Source of the DNA: Methylococcus sp. UBA6136
Lineage (GTDB): Bacteria; Pseudomonadota; Gammaproteobacteria; Methylococcales; Methylococcaceae
Length of the DNA stretch: 10,575 bases
Assembly: GCA_002423305.1 (NCBI GenBank)
Contig: DIVI01000002.1
Span: 1 to 10,575 of the forward strand
Reading direction: 5' to 3'
In this document: positions 1 to 6,096 of the stretch, in pieces
Position numbering within the stretch: position 1 is the stretch's first letter
Layout: the number at the start of each line of letters is the position of its first letter
Translations under genes and position numbers: made by a program
The notes under the pieces: model-generated
The model's input: only the letters and a program-made list of their open reading frames with translations
What the model was told of the DNA's origin: nothing
The model's database searches: none

Positions 1-198
1 CGTCGCCAACTGTCGAACCCGGGCTTGCCGGGTCTCTGTCTGGTTCATACCCCCTGAGGTCCAGCCATTCAGGTCGGAGAATACATTCCAGTCTTCCCTA
101 TAGGACACCTGTTGGGATCGGGCCGCTTTGATGCCAGGTCCAACTGTCATCGAAAGAGACAACCTTGGCTTAAGTGAGACGTAAGGGAGATTGATCGG
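1..198. other. Left-edge stretch without a recognisable gene
   Basis: No convincing reading frame is visible here. A short open frame from the window edge to a TGA near position 57 could be the tail of a gene cut by the window, but its 18 codons carry no recognisable motif. A 6-bp inverted repeat (ACCCGG/CCGGGT, 17-22 and 28-33, 5-nt loop) is present but no T-run follows it, so calling it a terminator would be weak. Confidence 0.4.
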
Positions 199-214
199 AG
201 ATTGCCATGTGATA

Positions 215-244
215 TTGCACATAACCGGCAATTTGCCGTACATT
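215..244 (+). promoter_or_regulatory. Candidate promoter with operator palindrome for the DUF1778/GNAT operon
   Basis: A -35-like TTGCAC (215-220) and a -10-like TACATT (239-244) are 18 bp apart. A perfect palindrome with one central base, CGGCAA-T-TTGCCG (226-238), lies between them. Operons of this type are normally repressed by the antitoxin, alone or in complex, through its ribbon-helix-helix DNA-binding end, so a palindrome inside the promoter spacer is a natural operator. The elements are seen in the sequence; their role is inferred. The gene starts 24 bp after the -10 and has its own Shine-Dalgarno (AGGAG, about 257-261). Confidence 0.5.
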
Positions 245-267
245 AACCGACAGTATAGGAGCCCCCC

Positions 268-555
268 ATGACAACACTCTCAACTGTATCCACCGCTCGA
301 CTGGAAGCCAGAGTCAGCGCGGATGTACACGCACTGATTAAGCGTGCAGCCGAACTGCAGGGTCGGAGCATGACGGATTTCGTGGTCAGCACGGCCCAAG
401 AAGCCGCTCAACGGGTCATCGAACAGAGTGAAGTCATTCGCCTGACATTGGCTGATCAACAATGCTTCGCCGACGCCCTCATTTCTCCGCCTGAACCCAA
501 TCCAGCGTTAAAAAAGGCTTTCCAACAACGTGAGAAGTTGCTGCGCCCTGCATGA
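268..555 (+). CDS. DUF1778 family antitoxin (TacA-like)
   Basis: This is the antitoxin of a type II module whose partner is the GNAT acetyltransferase that follows. The 95-residue product has an N-terminal ribbon-helix-helix region (roughly residues 8-42, with TARLEARVSADVHALIKRAA) that should bind DNA and repress the operon. Its C-terminal segment is rich in Q, F and P (about 63-90), of the kind that wraps around and blocks the toxin in this family. An AGGAG Shine-Dalgarno precedes the ATG, supporting this start. Its stop overlaps the toxin start as ATGA (552-555), the usual sign of translational coupling. Family assignment rests on motif pattern, length and partner gene. It looks intact. 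Confidence 0.88.
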   Translation: MTTLSTVSTARLEARVSADVHALIKRAAELQGRSMTDFVVSTAQEAAQRVIEQSEVIRLTLADQQCFADALISPPEPNPALKKAFQQREKLLRPA

Positions 556-1049
556 ATGGGGCATCGTTCCGTATTGCCCTCCTCGATAGCCAGAAGCACG
601 AGCGCAGTCACTTTTGCTCCGCATCGGAACCGCTTAATCGTTACCTGAGGGAGCAGTCAACCCAGGATGTAAGTAGGCGCGTGACCGCCTGCTTTGTCGC
701 CCTGAGTGATAGGGATCAAATTGCCGGCTTTTATACGTTGGCAGCAACCAGCGTCTTGCTCTCCGGCCTTCCAGAGAGCACTCAAAAGCAACTGCCGCGA
801 TATCCAACCGTGCCGGCCGTCTTGTTGGGTCGACTGGCGGTCGATCAAATGTTCGCCGGGCAAGGGCTGGGAGCGGCCCTATTGGCAGACGCCCTTTACC
901 GTTCGGCACACAGCGACATTGCGGCCTATGCCTTGGTGGCGAACGCCAAAGATAAGACTGCGGCCGAGTTCTATCGTTATCATGGTTTCATTCCATTACC
1001 CGACGCCTCACTGACGCTGTTCCTGCCATTGAGCAAGACGCCCATTTAA
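552..1049 (+). CDS. GNAT family N-acetyltransferase toxin (TacT/AtaT-like)
   Basis: The 165-residue protein has the features of the acetyltransferase toxins paired with DUF1778 antitoxins. Known members transfer an acetyl group from acetyl-CoA to the amino acid on charged tRNAs and so stop translation. The acetyl-CoA binding loop is visible as GQGLGA (residues 103-108) after the strand LLGRLAVD. The conserved tyrosine that follows the NAKDKTAAEF segment is Tyr141, in FYRYHGF. It starts inside the antitoxin stop codon. Its TAA stop overlaps, tail to tail, the stop of the truncated gene copy on the - strand (1046-1048), leaving no room for a terminator between them. The frame is intact; which tRNA it targets cannot be read from the sequence. 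Confidence 0.88.
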   Translation: MNGASFRIALLDSQKHERSHFCSASEPLNRYLREQSTQDVSRRVTACFVALSDRDQIAGFYTLAATSVLLSGLPESTQKQLPRYPTVPAVLLGRLAVDQMFAGQGLGAALLADALYRSAHSDIAAYALVANAKDKTAAEFYRYHGFIPLPDASLTLFLPLSKTPI

Positions 1050-1294
1050 ACCAGTAACTGGTAGTGTCCACGACTCTTGCCGGGTGGGAATCCTACGTAG
1101 ACCTGATCAATGGAGGCCCATAGCTTCTGGCCAAATAGCCGACGCGGGGTCCCGGAATCCGACCCGGCGGCCGCCATCAATTGTTTGGTCGCCACGGCCG
1201 GCATACCGCTCTAATACGCTTCCACCAGCGCCTGGATAAAAGCGATCATCTTGTCGCCCATCAGATTCAGCGGCGGCTTGCCGGGGATATAAAG
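1046..1294 (-). pseudogene. Truncated second copy of the 3' end of the gene at 2084-3240
   Basis: Read on the - strand, this stretch encodes the last about 82 residues of the same protein as the C-terminus of the gene at 2084. The two share LYIPGKPPLNL, MIAFIQALV and QLMAAAGSDSGTPRRLFGQ nearly unchanged, and both end in GHYQLL plus one residue. Only a handful of residues differ, but one change turns the AAG of AYKSG into TAG (1211-1213), so this copy is broken. Similarity to the full copy fades upstream of about 1294, next to the end of parE. A short open frame joins that stretch to an ATG just after the parE stop, but nothing in it is recognisable. It is a non-functional duplicate. Confidence 0.85.
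1046..1294. repeat. Direct repeat, copy A (partner 2084-2333)
   Basis: About 250 bp here are closely similar to 2084-2333 and in the same orientation. They include long identical runs, for example around TGATCAATGGAGGCCCATAG (1105-1124) and the stretch matching CGGCGGCCGCCATCAATTG. The two copies bracket the parDE operon. The homology is read by eye; the percentage identity was not computed. Confidence 0.85.
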
Positions 1295-1372
1295 CAGTGC
1301 ATGGAAAACTTCATACGGGCCGTTATGGTGAACCCAGTCACCGTCTCGCATTGCGCCCCGGTTCATTGCTCA

Positions 1373-1672
1373 TCAGATCGGAAAATGCCGGCATGGGTCC
1401 ATTCTTTCATGCAATACATTGACGATCACAACCAAACCTTCCGCCTTGATCTGGTAGAACACCACGTGCTTGCCTATGGGATAACTGCGCAGTTGGTCAT
1501 GGATTTCTGGGCGCGCCTTGCCCTGCAACGGATCGTCGGCGAGCCGCTGAAAGCAGCCGTCGATCATTTTCAGATAATTCACTCGCTGCTGCCGACCCCA
1601 CCGCTGCTGGGTATAAAGTCCGATCTGCATCAAGCTCGCGTGTGCTTGCCGGGTGAGGCGGAATTCCGCCAT
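1373..1672 (-). CDS. parE: ParE family toxin (RelE/ParE superfamily)
   Basis: The 99-residue product matches the ParE family in size and in its C-terminal signature: LRSYPIGKHVVFYQI (61-75) followed by VVIVNVLHERMDP (81-93). Characterised ParE toxins poison DNA gyrase, and related proteins of the RelE/ParE fold cut mRNA at ribosomes; the RSYPxGxHVVFY...VLHxRMDP pattern favours ParE. Its ATG overlaps the TGA of the upstream parD gene in an ATGA arrangement, so the two are co-translated. Downstream it is followed at once by the truncated gene copy at 1046-1294. The frame is intact. Confidence 0.88.
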   Translation of the reverse strand: MAEFRLTRQAHASLMQIGLYTQQRWGRQQRVNYLKMIDGCFQRLADDPLQGKARPEIHDQLRSYPIGKHVVFYQIKAEGLVVIVNVLHERMDPCRHFPI

Positions 1673-1935
1673 CAGCCGCCCTCCCGGTCGAGGTCGTCCA
1701 TGAGCTGGTCATGCGCATACTCGGCATAGACGCCTTTCTCGGCCTCTGCGATTCCGGGCAACAGTGCCTCTTTAAGCCGGGCTAGCTTGAGTTCATACAG
1801 TAACCGCTCATTGCCATCCACGTTACGAATGGCCTCACGAATAAATTCGCTGGCATTGTTGTACATGCCGCTGGCCACCTTGCTTTGAACGAGCTGCATC
1901 AATTCGGGCGTGAGTGAAACATTCATCGTTGGCAT
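1672..1935 (-). CDS. parD: ParD family antitoxin (ribbon-helix-helix)
   Basis: This is an 87-residue antitoxin for the ParE toxin encoded next to it. The N-terminus MNVSLTPELMQLVQSKVASG and the YNNASEFIREAIRN helix pair are typical of the ParD ribbon-helix-helix domain (residues 1-40). The acidic C-terminal helix (about 45-87) is the part that binds the toxin in this family. The start chosen at 1935 has a good Shine-Dalgarno (AAGGGG about 6 nt upstream); a longer frame upstream exists but carries no family sequence. The complex probably represses its own promoter; an inverted repeat at 1956-1981 is a possible operator. The protein looks intact. Confidence 0.88.
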   Translation of the reverse strand: MPTMNVSLTPELMQLVQSKVASGMYNNASEFIREAIRNVDGNERLLYELKLARLKEALLPGIAEAEKGVYAEYAHDQLMDDLDREGG

Positions 1936-1955
1936 ACGGCACCCCTTGTTGGTGT

Positions 1956-1981
1956 TGGCAAGATCAATACAAAGATTGCCA
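1956..1981 (-). promoter_or_regulatory. Inverted repeat upstream of parDE, possible operator
   Basis: TGGCAA (1956-1961) and TTGCCA (1976-1981) form perfect 6-bp arms separated by 14 bp, 20-46 bp before the parD start. ParD-type repressors bind paired short sites in their promoters, so this is a reasonable operator candidate. No clear -35/-10 pair could be fixed here. Confidence 0.35.
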
Positions 1982-2083
1982 CAGGCCTGATGGGCCAGCA
2001 AGCACCTCCCGCAGGCAGGCACACCGCAAACGGTACTCTTTCTGAATTGCCCGTGTCCGCCCGCCGGGAGTCAGTCATTCCGT

Positions 2084-2333
2084 TCAAGCCAATAACTGGT
2101 AATGACCCCGCGACTTCCCAGGTGGAAATCCCACATAAACCTGATCAATGGAGGCCCATAGCTTCTGGCCAAATAGCCGGCGCGGGGTCCCGGAATCAGA
2201 CCCGGCGGCCGCCATCAATTGTTTGGTCGCCACGGCCGGCACACCGCTCTTGTAAGCCTTTACCAGTGCTTGGATAAACGCGATCATCTTGCCGCCCGTG
2301 AGATTCAGCGGCGGCTTGCCGGGAATATAGAGC
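2084..2333. repeat. Direct repeat, copy B (partner 1046-1294)
   Basis: This is the 3' end of the longer gene copy. It is nearly identical to 1046-1294 and in the same orientation. The match begins exactly at the stop codon and runs about 250 bp into the gene, so the shared block is a gene end and not a random segment. Confidence 0.85.
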
Positions 2334-3240
2334 GTGGCCGAATAAGCGTCCTTCTTGACCAGTTCAACCACCATCCCGCCTCGCGCCAGTTGCTTGGAGT
2401 GTTGGTAAAGAGAAGCGAGTTGATCCATATCGATCAAACCATCGCCTGCCTCGGTTGCCAGTAGATCTGGCAAGGCGGTGATCACATTGGCGCCCAGACA
2501 GAGCGGGTACTCTCGACCGGCTGCCAACACCAGACCTACGCCGCGGGCATTCATGGCGCGGAGTTGAATATCGAGCCGCTGCAAGGTGATGGGTTTGGCA
2601 AGGTTACGAGCCAAGTAGCAGGGCACCCGGTCTTCGCCGAGTTGAATCTCGCCCAAGAAGGTCAGGTCATCATCCAGTTTGGCCAGTGACATCCGGGCCA
2701 AGCAGGGTTTCAACCGCCTGAGGATCATCTCCTCCAACCATTCGGAGCGAATCGTGTACTTGTCCATGTTGGCCACCGGTATTTCGACCGGAAGACCGTC
2801 GGCTGGATCGTCGTACACCAGCCAGCCCGGCTTGCCGGCCGAGCACACCGGCACCTACTGCTCGACTTCCCCTGACTCGACCCGGAGCGTTGTAAAACGT
2901 CCCCGCCGCTCGATGAATCGACCGTCCACCAAACTTTCGAGATCCAGCCCGCGTTGCTGAAAGAACTGGCCGGGCAGTTCGGAATGGCCCTGATCGTAGA
3001 GTTCGAGCAGGGCCGGAAACAGAGCACGCTCATCATCAACCGTTAGCACCCTGATGGTCTGCAGGATGTCCCACGCCTTGAGCAGCGCGTAGCCTAATTC
3101 CCGCTGAACGGCATCCTGATTGCTGCGGATATTGCACCGGTTCGGGTCGGACAGATGGATATTCAGCGTGCGCGTTTTGCCATCGCCATGCCAGGTGTAA
3201 CGGACGACGATGACAATTTTGGCGAGACAGCTTGCATGGC
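2084..3240 (-). pseudogene. Unrecognised protein gene interrupted by an in-frame TAG
   Basis: I do not recognise this family. Two open stretches (2084-2854 and 2858 upward) lie in one frame and are separated only by a TAG at 2855-2857; the context VEQ-stop-VPVC suggests a single former gene, perhaps with a CAG codon mutated. The frame stays open up to at least 3240 with protein-like sequence (IVIVVRYTWHGDGKTRTLN, DAVQRELGYALLKAWDIL), but no ATG is visible there, so the true start is lost or lies across the junction with the recombinase remnant. The C-terminal about 80 residues (GKMIAFIQALVKAYKSG, then TKQLMAAAGSDSGTPRRLF) look like a winged-helix DNA-binding or small adaptor domain; this is inference from pattern only. 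No membrane segment or signal peptide is evident. Its 3' end is duplicated at 1046-1294. Confidence 0.6.
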
Positions 3241-3247
3241 GAAATAG

Positions 3248-3442
3248 ATGGCCTGGATCCTGACCTCGATCGATACGGTGTGGGACGCGCTGTTTCCGGC
3301 CGAGCAGGCCAGCGTGATACGGACGCTGATTGAGCGGATCACGATCAAGGGGGATGAACTGCTACTGGAATGGAAGCATCAGGGGTTAGCCACACTCCTA
3401 AGCAACCACGGAAAAACACAGCGACTGGAGGAGGCCGCCTGA
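3248..3442 (+). pseudogene. C-terminal remnant of a large serine recombinase
   Basis: The reading frame encodes DTVWDALFPAEQASVIRTLIERI (quoted in part: VWDALFPAEQ at about residues 11-20) and then GLATLLS. This matches the conserved C-terminal region of large serine recombinases, in which a VWDxLFPAEQARI.LLVERV stretch is characteristic. Only about 60 residues remain; the catalytic serine domain, zinc ribbon and recombinase domain are absent. Upstream of about 3250 the sequence changes character and instead reads well on the - strand, so a deletion or rearrangement joint lies there. Its TGA overlaps the ATG of the next gene as TGATG (3440-3444), the arrangement expected for the intact recombinase operon. 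Confidence 0.65.
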
Positions 3443-3846
3443 TGAAAATCACATCCCAGACCCCGGGCGTCACCCGTGTACCGATGAAGTTGAAAATGCG
3501 TGGCGGAAAAACCGTCATGGTTCTCCCGGATGGGACCCGCGTCGTCGAGCGGCGTTAGGTCACTCTCGATAATGCGATGGTCAAGGTCATCGCCCGCGCC
3601 TTTCGCTGGCAGCGTCTGCTGCAGGACGGCGCATTCTGCTCCATTGGTGAATTGGCCCGGGCCGAGAAGATCAATCCCTCCTACGTCAGCCGGGTGTTGC
3701 GACTGGCGTTTCTATCACCGTAGGTCATTGAGAAGATTCTGGAGGGTAAACAACCCGCACATCTGACCCTGACGGATTTAATGACGCCCTTCCCGGCGGA
3801 CTGGACTTTCCAGGAGCGGATGTTTCTGAGTGGGGCGCCGGACTGA
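3442..3846 (+). pseudogene. Recombinase-associated small protein gene with two in-frame TAG codons
   Basis: One frame of 134 codons runs from ATG 3442 to TGA 3844-3846 and is broken by TAG at codon 39 (3556-3558) and codon 94 (3721-3723). The pieces fit the small protein that usually sits right behind serine recombinases of this type. There is an N-terminal MKLKMRGGKTVMVLPDG segment, then AMVKVIARAFRWQRLL, a helix-turn-helix-like IGELARAEKINPSYVSRVLRL, then EKILEGKQP and LTDLMTPFPADW. Its role is not established; the HTH suggests DNA binding. Family members that I recall read straight through both TAG positions, so this is either a double nonsense pseudogene or an amber-readthrough gene. Decay is the simpler view. 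Confidence 0.7.
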
Positions 3847-3882
3847 ATGGTCTGACTGTCTTCATCGTCAATTCATGAATGG

Positions 3883-3930
3883 ACACCACATGCTGTGCAA
3901 TAACTTCTGTGTAATCACAATATATTGACC
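3883..3930. promoter_or_regulatory. Two NrdR-box-like sites upstream of nrdB
   Basis: The downstream site has the perfect 10-bp palindrome CAATATATTG (3918-3927) within the 16-mer at 3915-3930, matching the central part of the NrdR box consensus (acaCWATATATWGtgt). A weaker 16-mer at 3883-3898 (ACACCACATGCTGTGC) agrees at 11 of 16 positions. The two centres are 32 bp apart, close to the three-helical-turn spacing known for paired NrdR boxes. NrdR represses ribonucleotide reductase operons when dATP is high. A -35-like TTGACC (3925-3930) overlaps the second box, so binding there would block RNA polymerase; the -10 is not clear. Confidence 0.65.
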
Positions 3931-3982
3931 TTGCTCACCCCGCCGTGACACTTTTCAACAGCCGACACATCACGAGCCCACC

Positions 3983-4450
3983 ATGACCTATCACGATAAA
4001 CGCCTGATTGGCGGCCAAGAGGGCATCAATAACCTGATGCCGGCCAAGTATCCCTGGGCCTGGGACATGGTGCAGAAGTCCATAGCCAATACCTGGTTTC
4101 ATCACGAAACCCCGATGGGTCGGGAAAAATACAGCTACGAGTTCGAACTCTCGGACACCGAGCGCCAACTATTCCTGGATGTCTTTGCGACGCTCACCAC
4201 CAGCGACATTGCCATCCTGCGCAACCTGGCAGCCTGCGTCCTGAAGCAGATTACGGCGCCCGAGGTGGAGTTGTACTTGGCCACGCAAATCGCTGAGGAA
4301 CGGGTTCACACCATCACCTACCAGCACATCATCGAAGTGCTGGCCCTGGGTGAGGACACCATCTACTCACGTTATTTGACCATCCCGGAAATCAAGGCGA
4401 AGTTTGAGTTTGCCGGTAAGTATTCCGACATGATCGCCCACTTCCATTCA
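3983..4450 (+). pseudogene. nrdB: nrdB, 5' part: ribonucleotide reductase class I small subunit, split by an IS
   Basis: This encodes residues 1-156 of an R2 (beta) subunit, which holds the di-metal centre and tyrosyl radical that start reduction of ribonucleotides by the R1 subunit in the cytoplasm. By alignment to the E. coli protein the ligands in this half are Asp75, Glu106 and His109, and the radical tyrosine is Tyr113 (HTITY). The frame then enters the IS1380 element and stops within its terminal repeat (TAA at 4454-4456). The split product lacks the second ligand set and cannot be active. Two NrdR-like boxes lie upstream. No nrdA is in the window. The Shine-Dalgarno before ATG 3983 is poor. 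Confidence 0.9.
4447..4450. repeat. Target site duplication TTCA, left copy
   Basis: TTCA here matches TTCA at 6093-6096 on the other side of the IS. One extra A (4451) lies between this copy and the CCT that begins the left terminal repeat, so the duplication may have been 5 bp with one later change (TTCAA against TTCAT). Confidence 0.75.
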
Positions 4451-4451
4451 A

Positions 4452-4467
4452 CCTAAAAACCGCAGTT
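4452..4467 (+). repeat. IS left terminal inverted repeat
   Basis: Sixteen bases, CCTAAAAACCGCAGTT, matched in inverse orientation at 6077-6092 with one difference (A in place of G at the fifth base). The transposase stop codon lies inside this repeat. Confidence 0.9.
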
Positions 4468-6009
4468 GCCCTCGCTAATAGCGAGTAACGAGGGGTATTT
4501 CGGAGGCCCGACTGCCGCGATGGTTTGTTTGAGATGCTCGCATACGCAGAGCCAGACGGTACTGTCCAGCAACTGCTCCGCAATCTCTTTCGCCCAAGCC
4601 TGAAGCCGCGCTGAGACTTGCATCAAGACCTGTCGCGCTTGGTCAAAATGGGCGTGCAATCCGGTCAGGGTAATCGTGGTTTGCCCCGCATGTTCGGTTC
4701 GGCGCCCGATGGACGACATCAACCACGGACGGCTGGTGATCGCCTCACGACGAGCCTCTGGGCTGGCTAGGCGGACGAATAGGCTCCACCAGTTATAGAT
4801 GAGCGCCACTGCCCGCGCGGAGAGTTGGCAGCGGTGCAGGTCATGGGTGGTAAAACCACCCCAGCCCCATTGGTTTTTGAGCTCGTCGAAAGCGTTCTCC
4901 GCATCGGCGCGGTCTCGATAGAGTTGCCCAAGACTCAGGATCTCATGGTCAAGATTGGTCACCAACACGGCATATTCGTAGCCGGTCATCTGCTTGCCGT
5001 GCTTGCGATCGGCCTCGATGAAGCCGAGTAGCTGTTGTCCGCTGGGGTCTTCTTGAGCAATCAGCATTCCCCCTTTCAAGGGACGGCGTAGCACCGCTAC
5101 ACGGCGAGGCGATTCCCAGCCGGTCAGCCTCAATTCGCTGTCCCGACCCTCCCAGCCTTGGCCTGCATCGGTCCAGTCGCGTTCGCGAAACAAGCGTTCG
5201 ATCAGGCGTTTAACATGCTTGGTCAGCTTGAGTTTGAACAGGTAACCTTGTTGCCGTTCTTCCAATGGGCGCATCAGGGTGTCGGAGCCAAACCCACAGT
5301 CGCCGCGCACGATCGTGGGTCGCCGGTCTTCTGGTAGGTGGTCGAGCACTTGCAGCAAACCGGGCAGGCCGTGGCTGCCGGTGTGTTCATTGCCGGCTTT
5401 GACTTCGACACCGAGCACGAGGCGCAATCCGGCCATCAGGTAGGTGTGGTAGCTATGCGAGGGGCGGCCGGGTTTTTTCGGGTTGTAGGAGACCACCGCC
5501 CCTTCCTGTTTGCCGTAGAGCGGTTTGACGGTGGTGTCGATGTCGAGGATCCAGGGGACGTCGAGCAGTGGGATGACGCTGTCGCTGAGGTGGCGGTCCA
5601 GCCAGGTCACCCCTTTATCCTCCGGGATGGCGCTCAGTGCGCGGCGCAAGGCGTCTTCGGATATGACTTTGTTCATCTCCAGCAAGCCGGGATTGACGCC
5701 GTCGCCGCGGATGACGGTGACATGAGCATAGCGCTTGTGACCCGCGAGAATGGAGAGCATCCAAGTGCCGAGAATATCAGCTATGCCGGGGGCGTTGGGG
5801 CTGGTGTAGGCCAATGGACAGGTTTCTGTCCAGCGGGACCAAAGGCCGGTGAGCCCGAGAAATTCGATGAAGTAGGCGAGCTGACCCATCGGGGTGGCGG
5901 CACTCGATGTCTCCCAGCGAACCTGAATCTTGCCCGCCGGCGTTTGCACGCCAGCGCAACGTTGCAGAGATTCTTCAGCCCGAATCCGCTGCCGTTTCGA
6001 CTCACCCAT
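4453..6009 (-). CDS. IS1380 family transposase
   Basis: The 518-residue product is a DDE transposase that cuts and joins the ends of its own element. Motifs typical of the IS1380 family are visible: ILDIDTTVKPLYGKQEGA (first catalytic Asp about 158), SYNPKKPGRPSH, IVRGDCGFGS (second Asp, about 237), and YRDRADAENAFDELKNQWGW, the YREK-like signature with the catalytic Glu about 371. The length is full for the family and all three acidic residues are present, so it may be active. An AAGGAG Shine-Dalgarno lies about 8 nt before the ATG. It is the only complete gene here ending in TAG. The long + strand frame 5338-6078 is its antisense shadow. Confidence 0.93.
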   Translation of the reverse strand: MGESKRQRIRAEESLQRCAGVQTPAGKIQVRWETSSAATPMGQLAYFIEFLGLTGLWSRWTETCPLAYTSPNAPGIADILGTWMLSILAGHKRYAHVTVIRGDGVNPGLLEMNKVISEDALRRALSAIPEDKGVTWLDRHLSDSVIPLLDVPWILDIDTTVKPLYGKQEGAVVSYNPKKPGRPSHSYHTYLMAGLRLVLGVEVKAGNEHTGSHGLPGLLQVLDHLPEDRRPTIVRGDCGFGSDTLMRPLEERQQGYLFKLKLTKHVKRLIERLFRERDWTDAGQGWEGRDSELRLTGWESPRRVAVLRRPLKGGMLIAQEDPSGQQLLGFIEADRKHGKQMTGYEYAVLVTNLDHEILSLGQLYRDRADAENAFDELKNQWGWGGFTTHDLHRCQLSARAVALIYNWWSLFVRLASPEARREAITSRPWLMSSIGRRTEHAGQTTITLTGLHAHFDQARQVLMQVSARLQAWAKEIAEQLLDSTVWLCVCEHLKQTIAAVGPPKYPSLLAISEGNCGF

Positions 6010-6076
6010 AAGGTGACTCCTTCATGTGTATTGGAACCCGCACTTTGCCTGAGTTCTCGACTCGTTTCAGCTGTTT

Positions 6077-6092
6077 AACTGCGGTTTCTAGG
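6077..6092 (-). repeat. IS right terminal inverted repeat
   Basis: AACTGCGGTTTCTAGG is the inverse of the left end with one mismatch. It is followed directly by the TTCA target duplicate. Confidence 0.9.
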
Positions 6093-6096
6093 TTCA
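6093..6096. repeat. Target site duplication TTCA, right copy
   Basis: This matches 4447-4450. It is followed by TTG GAG GAA, which continues the nrdB frame in phase with codon 156 of the left part. Confidence 0.75.

Larger units (their letters stand above)
4452..6092 (-). mobile_element. IS1380-family insertion sequence inserted in nrdB
   Basis: The element is about 1641 bp. Its ends are CCTAAAAACCGCAGTT (4452-4467) and the inverted copy at 6077-6092, 15 of 16 bases matching. A single transposase gene fills it, on the strand opposite to nrdB. The flanks carry a TTCA duplication. Deleting the element and one duplicate gives an uninterrupted nrdB frame, which fixes the borders independently. 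Size, ends starting CCT and the short target duplication agree with the IS1380 family. Confidence 0.9.

Noticed and set aside
17..33. ACCCGG/CCGGGT hairpin as terminator
   Set aside because: Short stem and no T-run; no clear gene ends before it.
1181..1729. A 182-codon + strand open frame
   Set aside because: It lies antisense to parE and the truncated copy, with no family sequence.
1936..2022. N-terminal extension of ParD
   Set aside because: The added residues are Cys-rich and unlike the family, and a good Shine-Dalgarno precedes the ATG at 1935.
2219..2464. A + strand frame repeating the start MFGRHGRHTAL seen also at 1181
   Set aside because: The repetition comes from the duplicated - strand gene end and is not an independent protein family.
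3245..3247. TAG just before the recombinase remnant, as a fifth amber interruption
   Set aside because: Recombinase similarity begins only after about 3255, so the frame upstream is not shown to be recombinase; not counted.
5338..6078. A 246-codon + strand open frame
   Set aside because: It is antisense to the IS1380 transposase, whose catalytic motifs are clear; the composition is that of a shadow frame.
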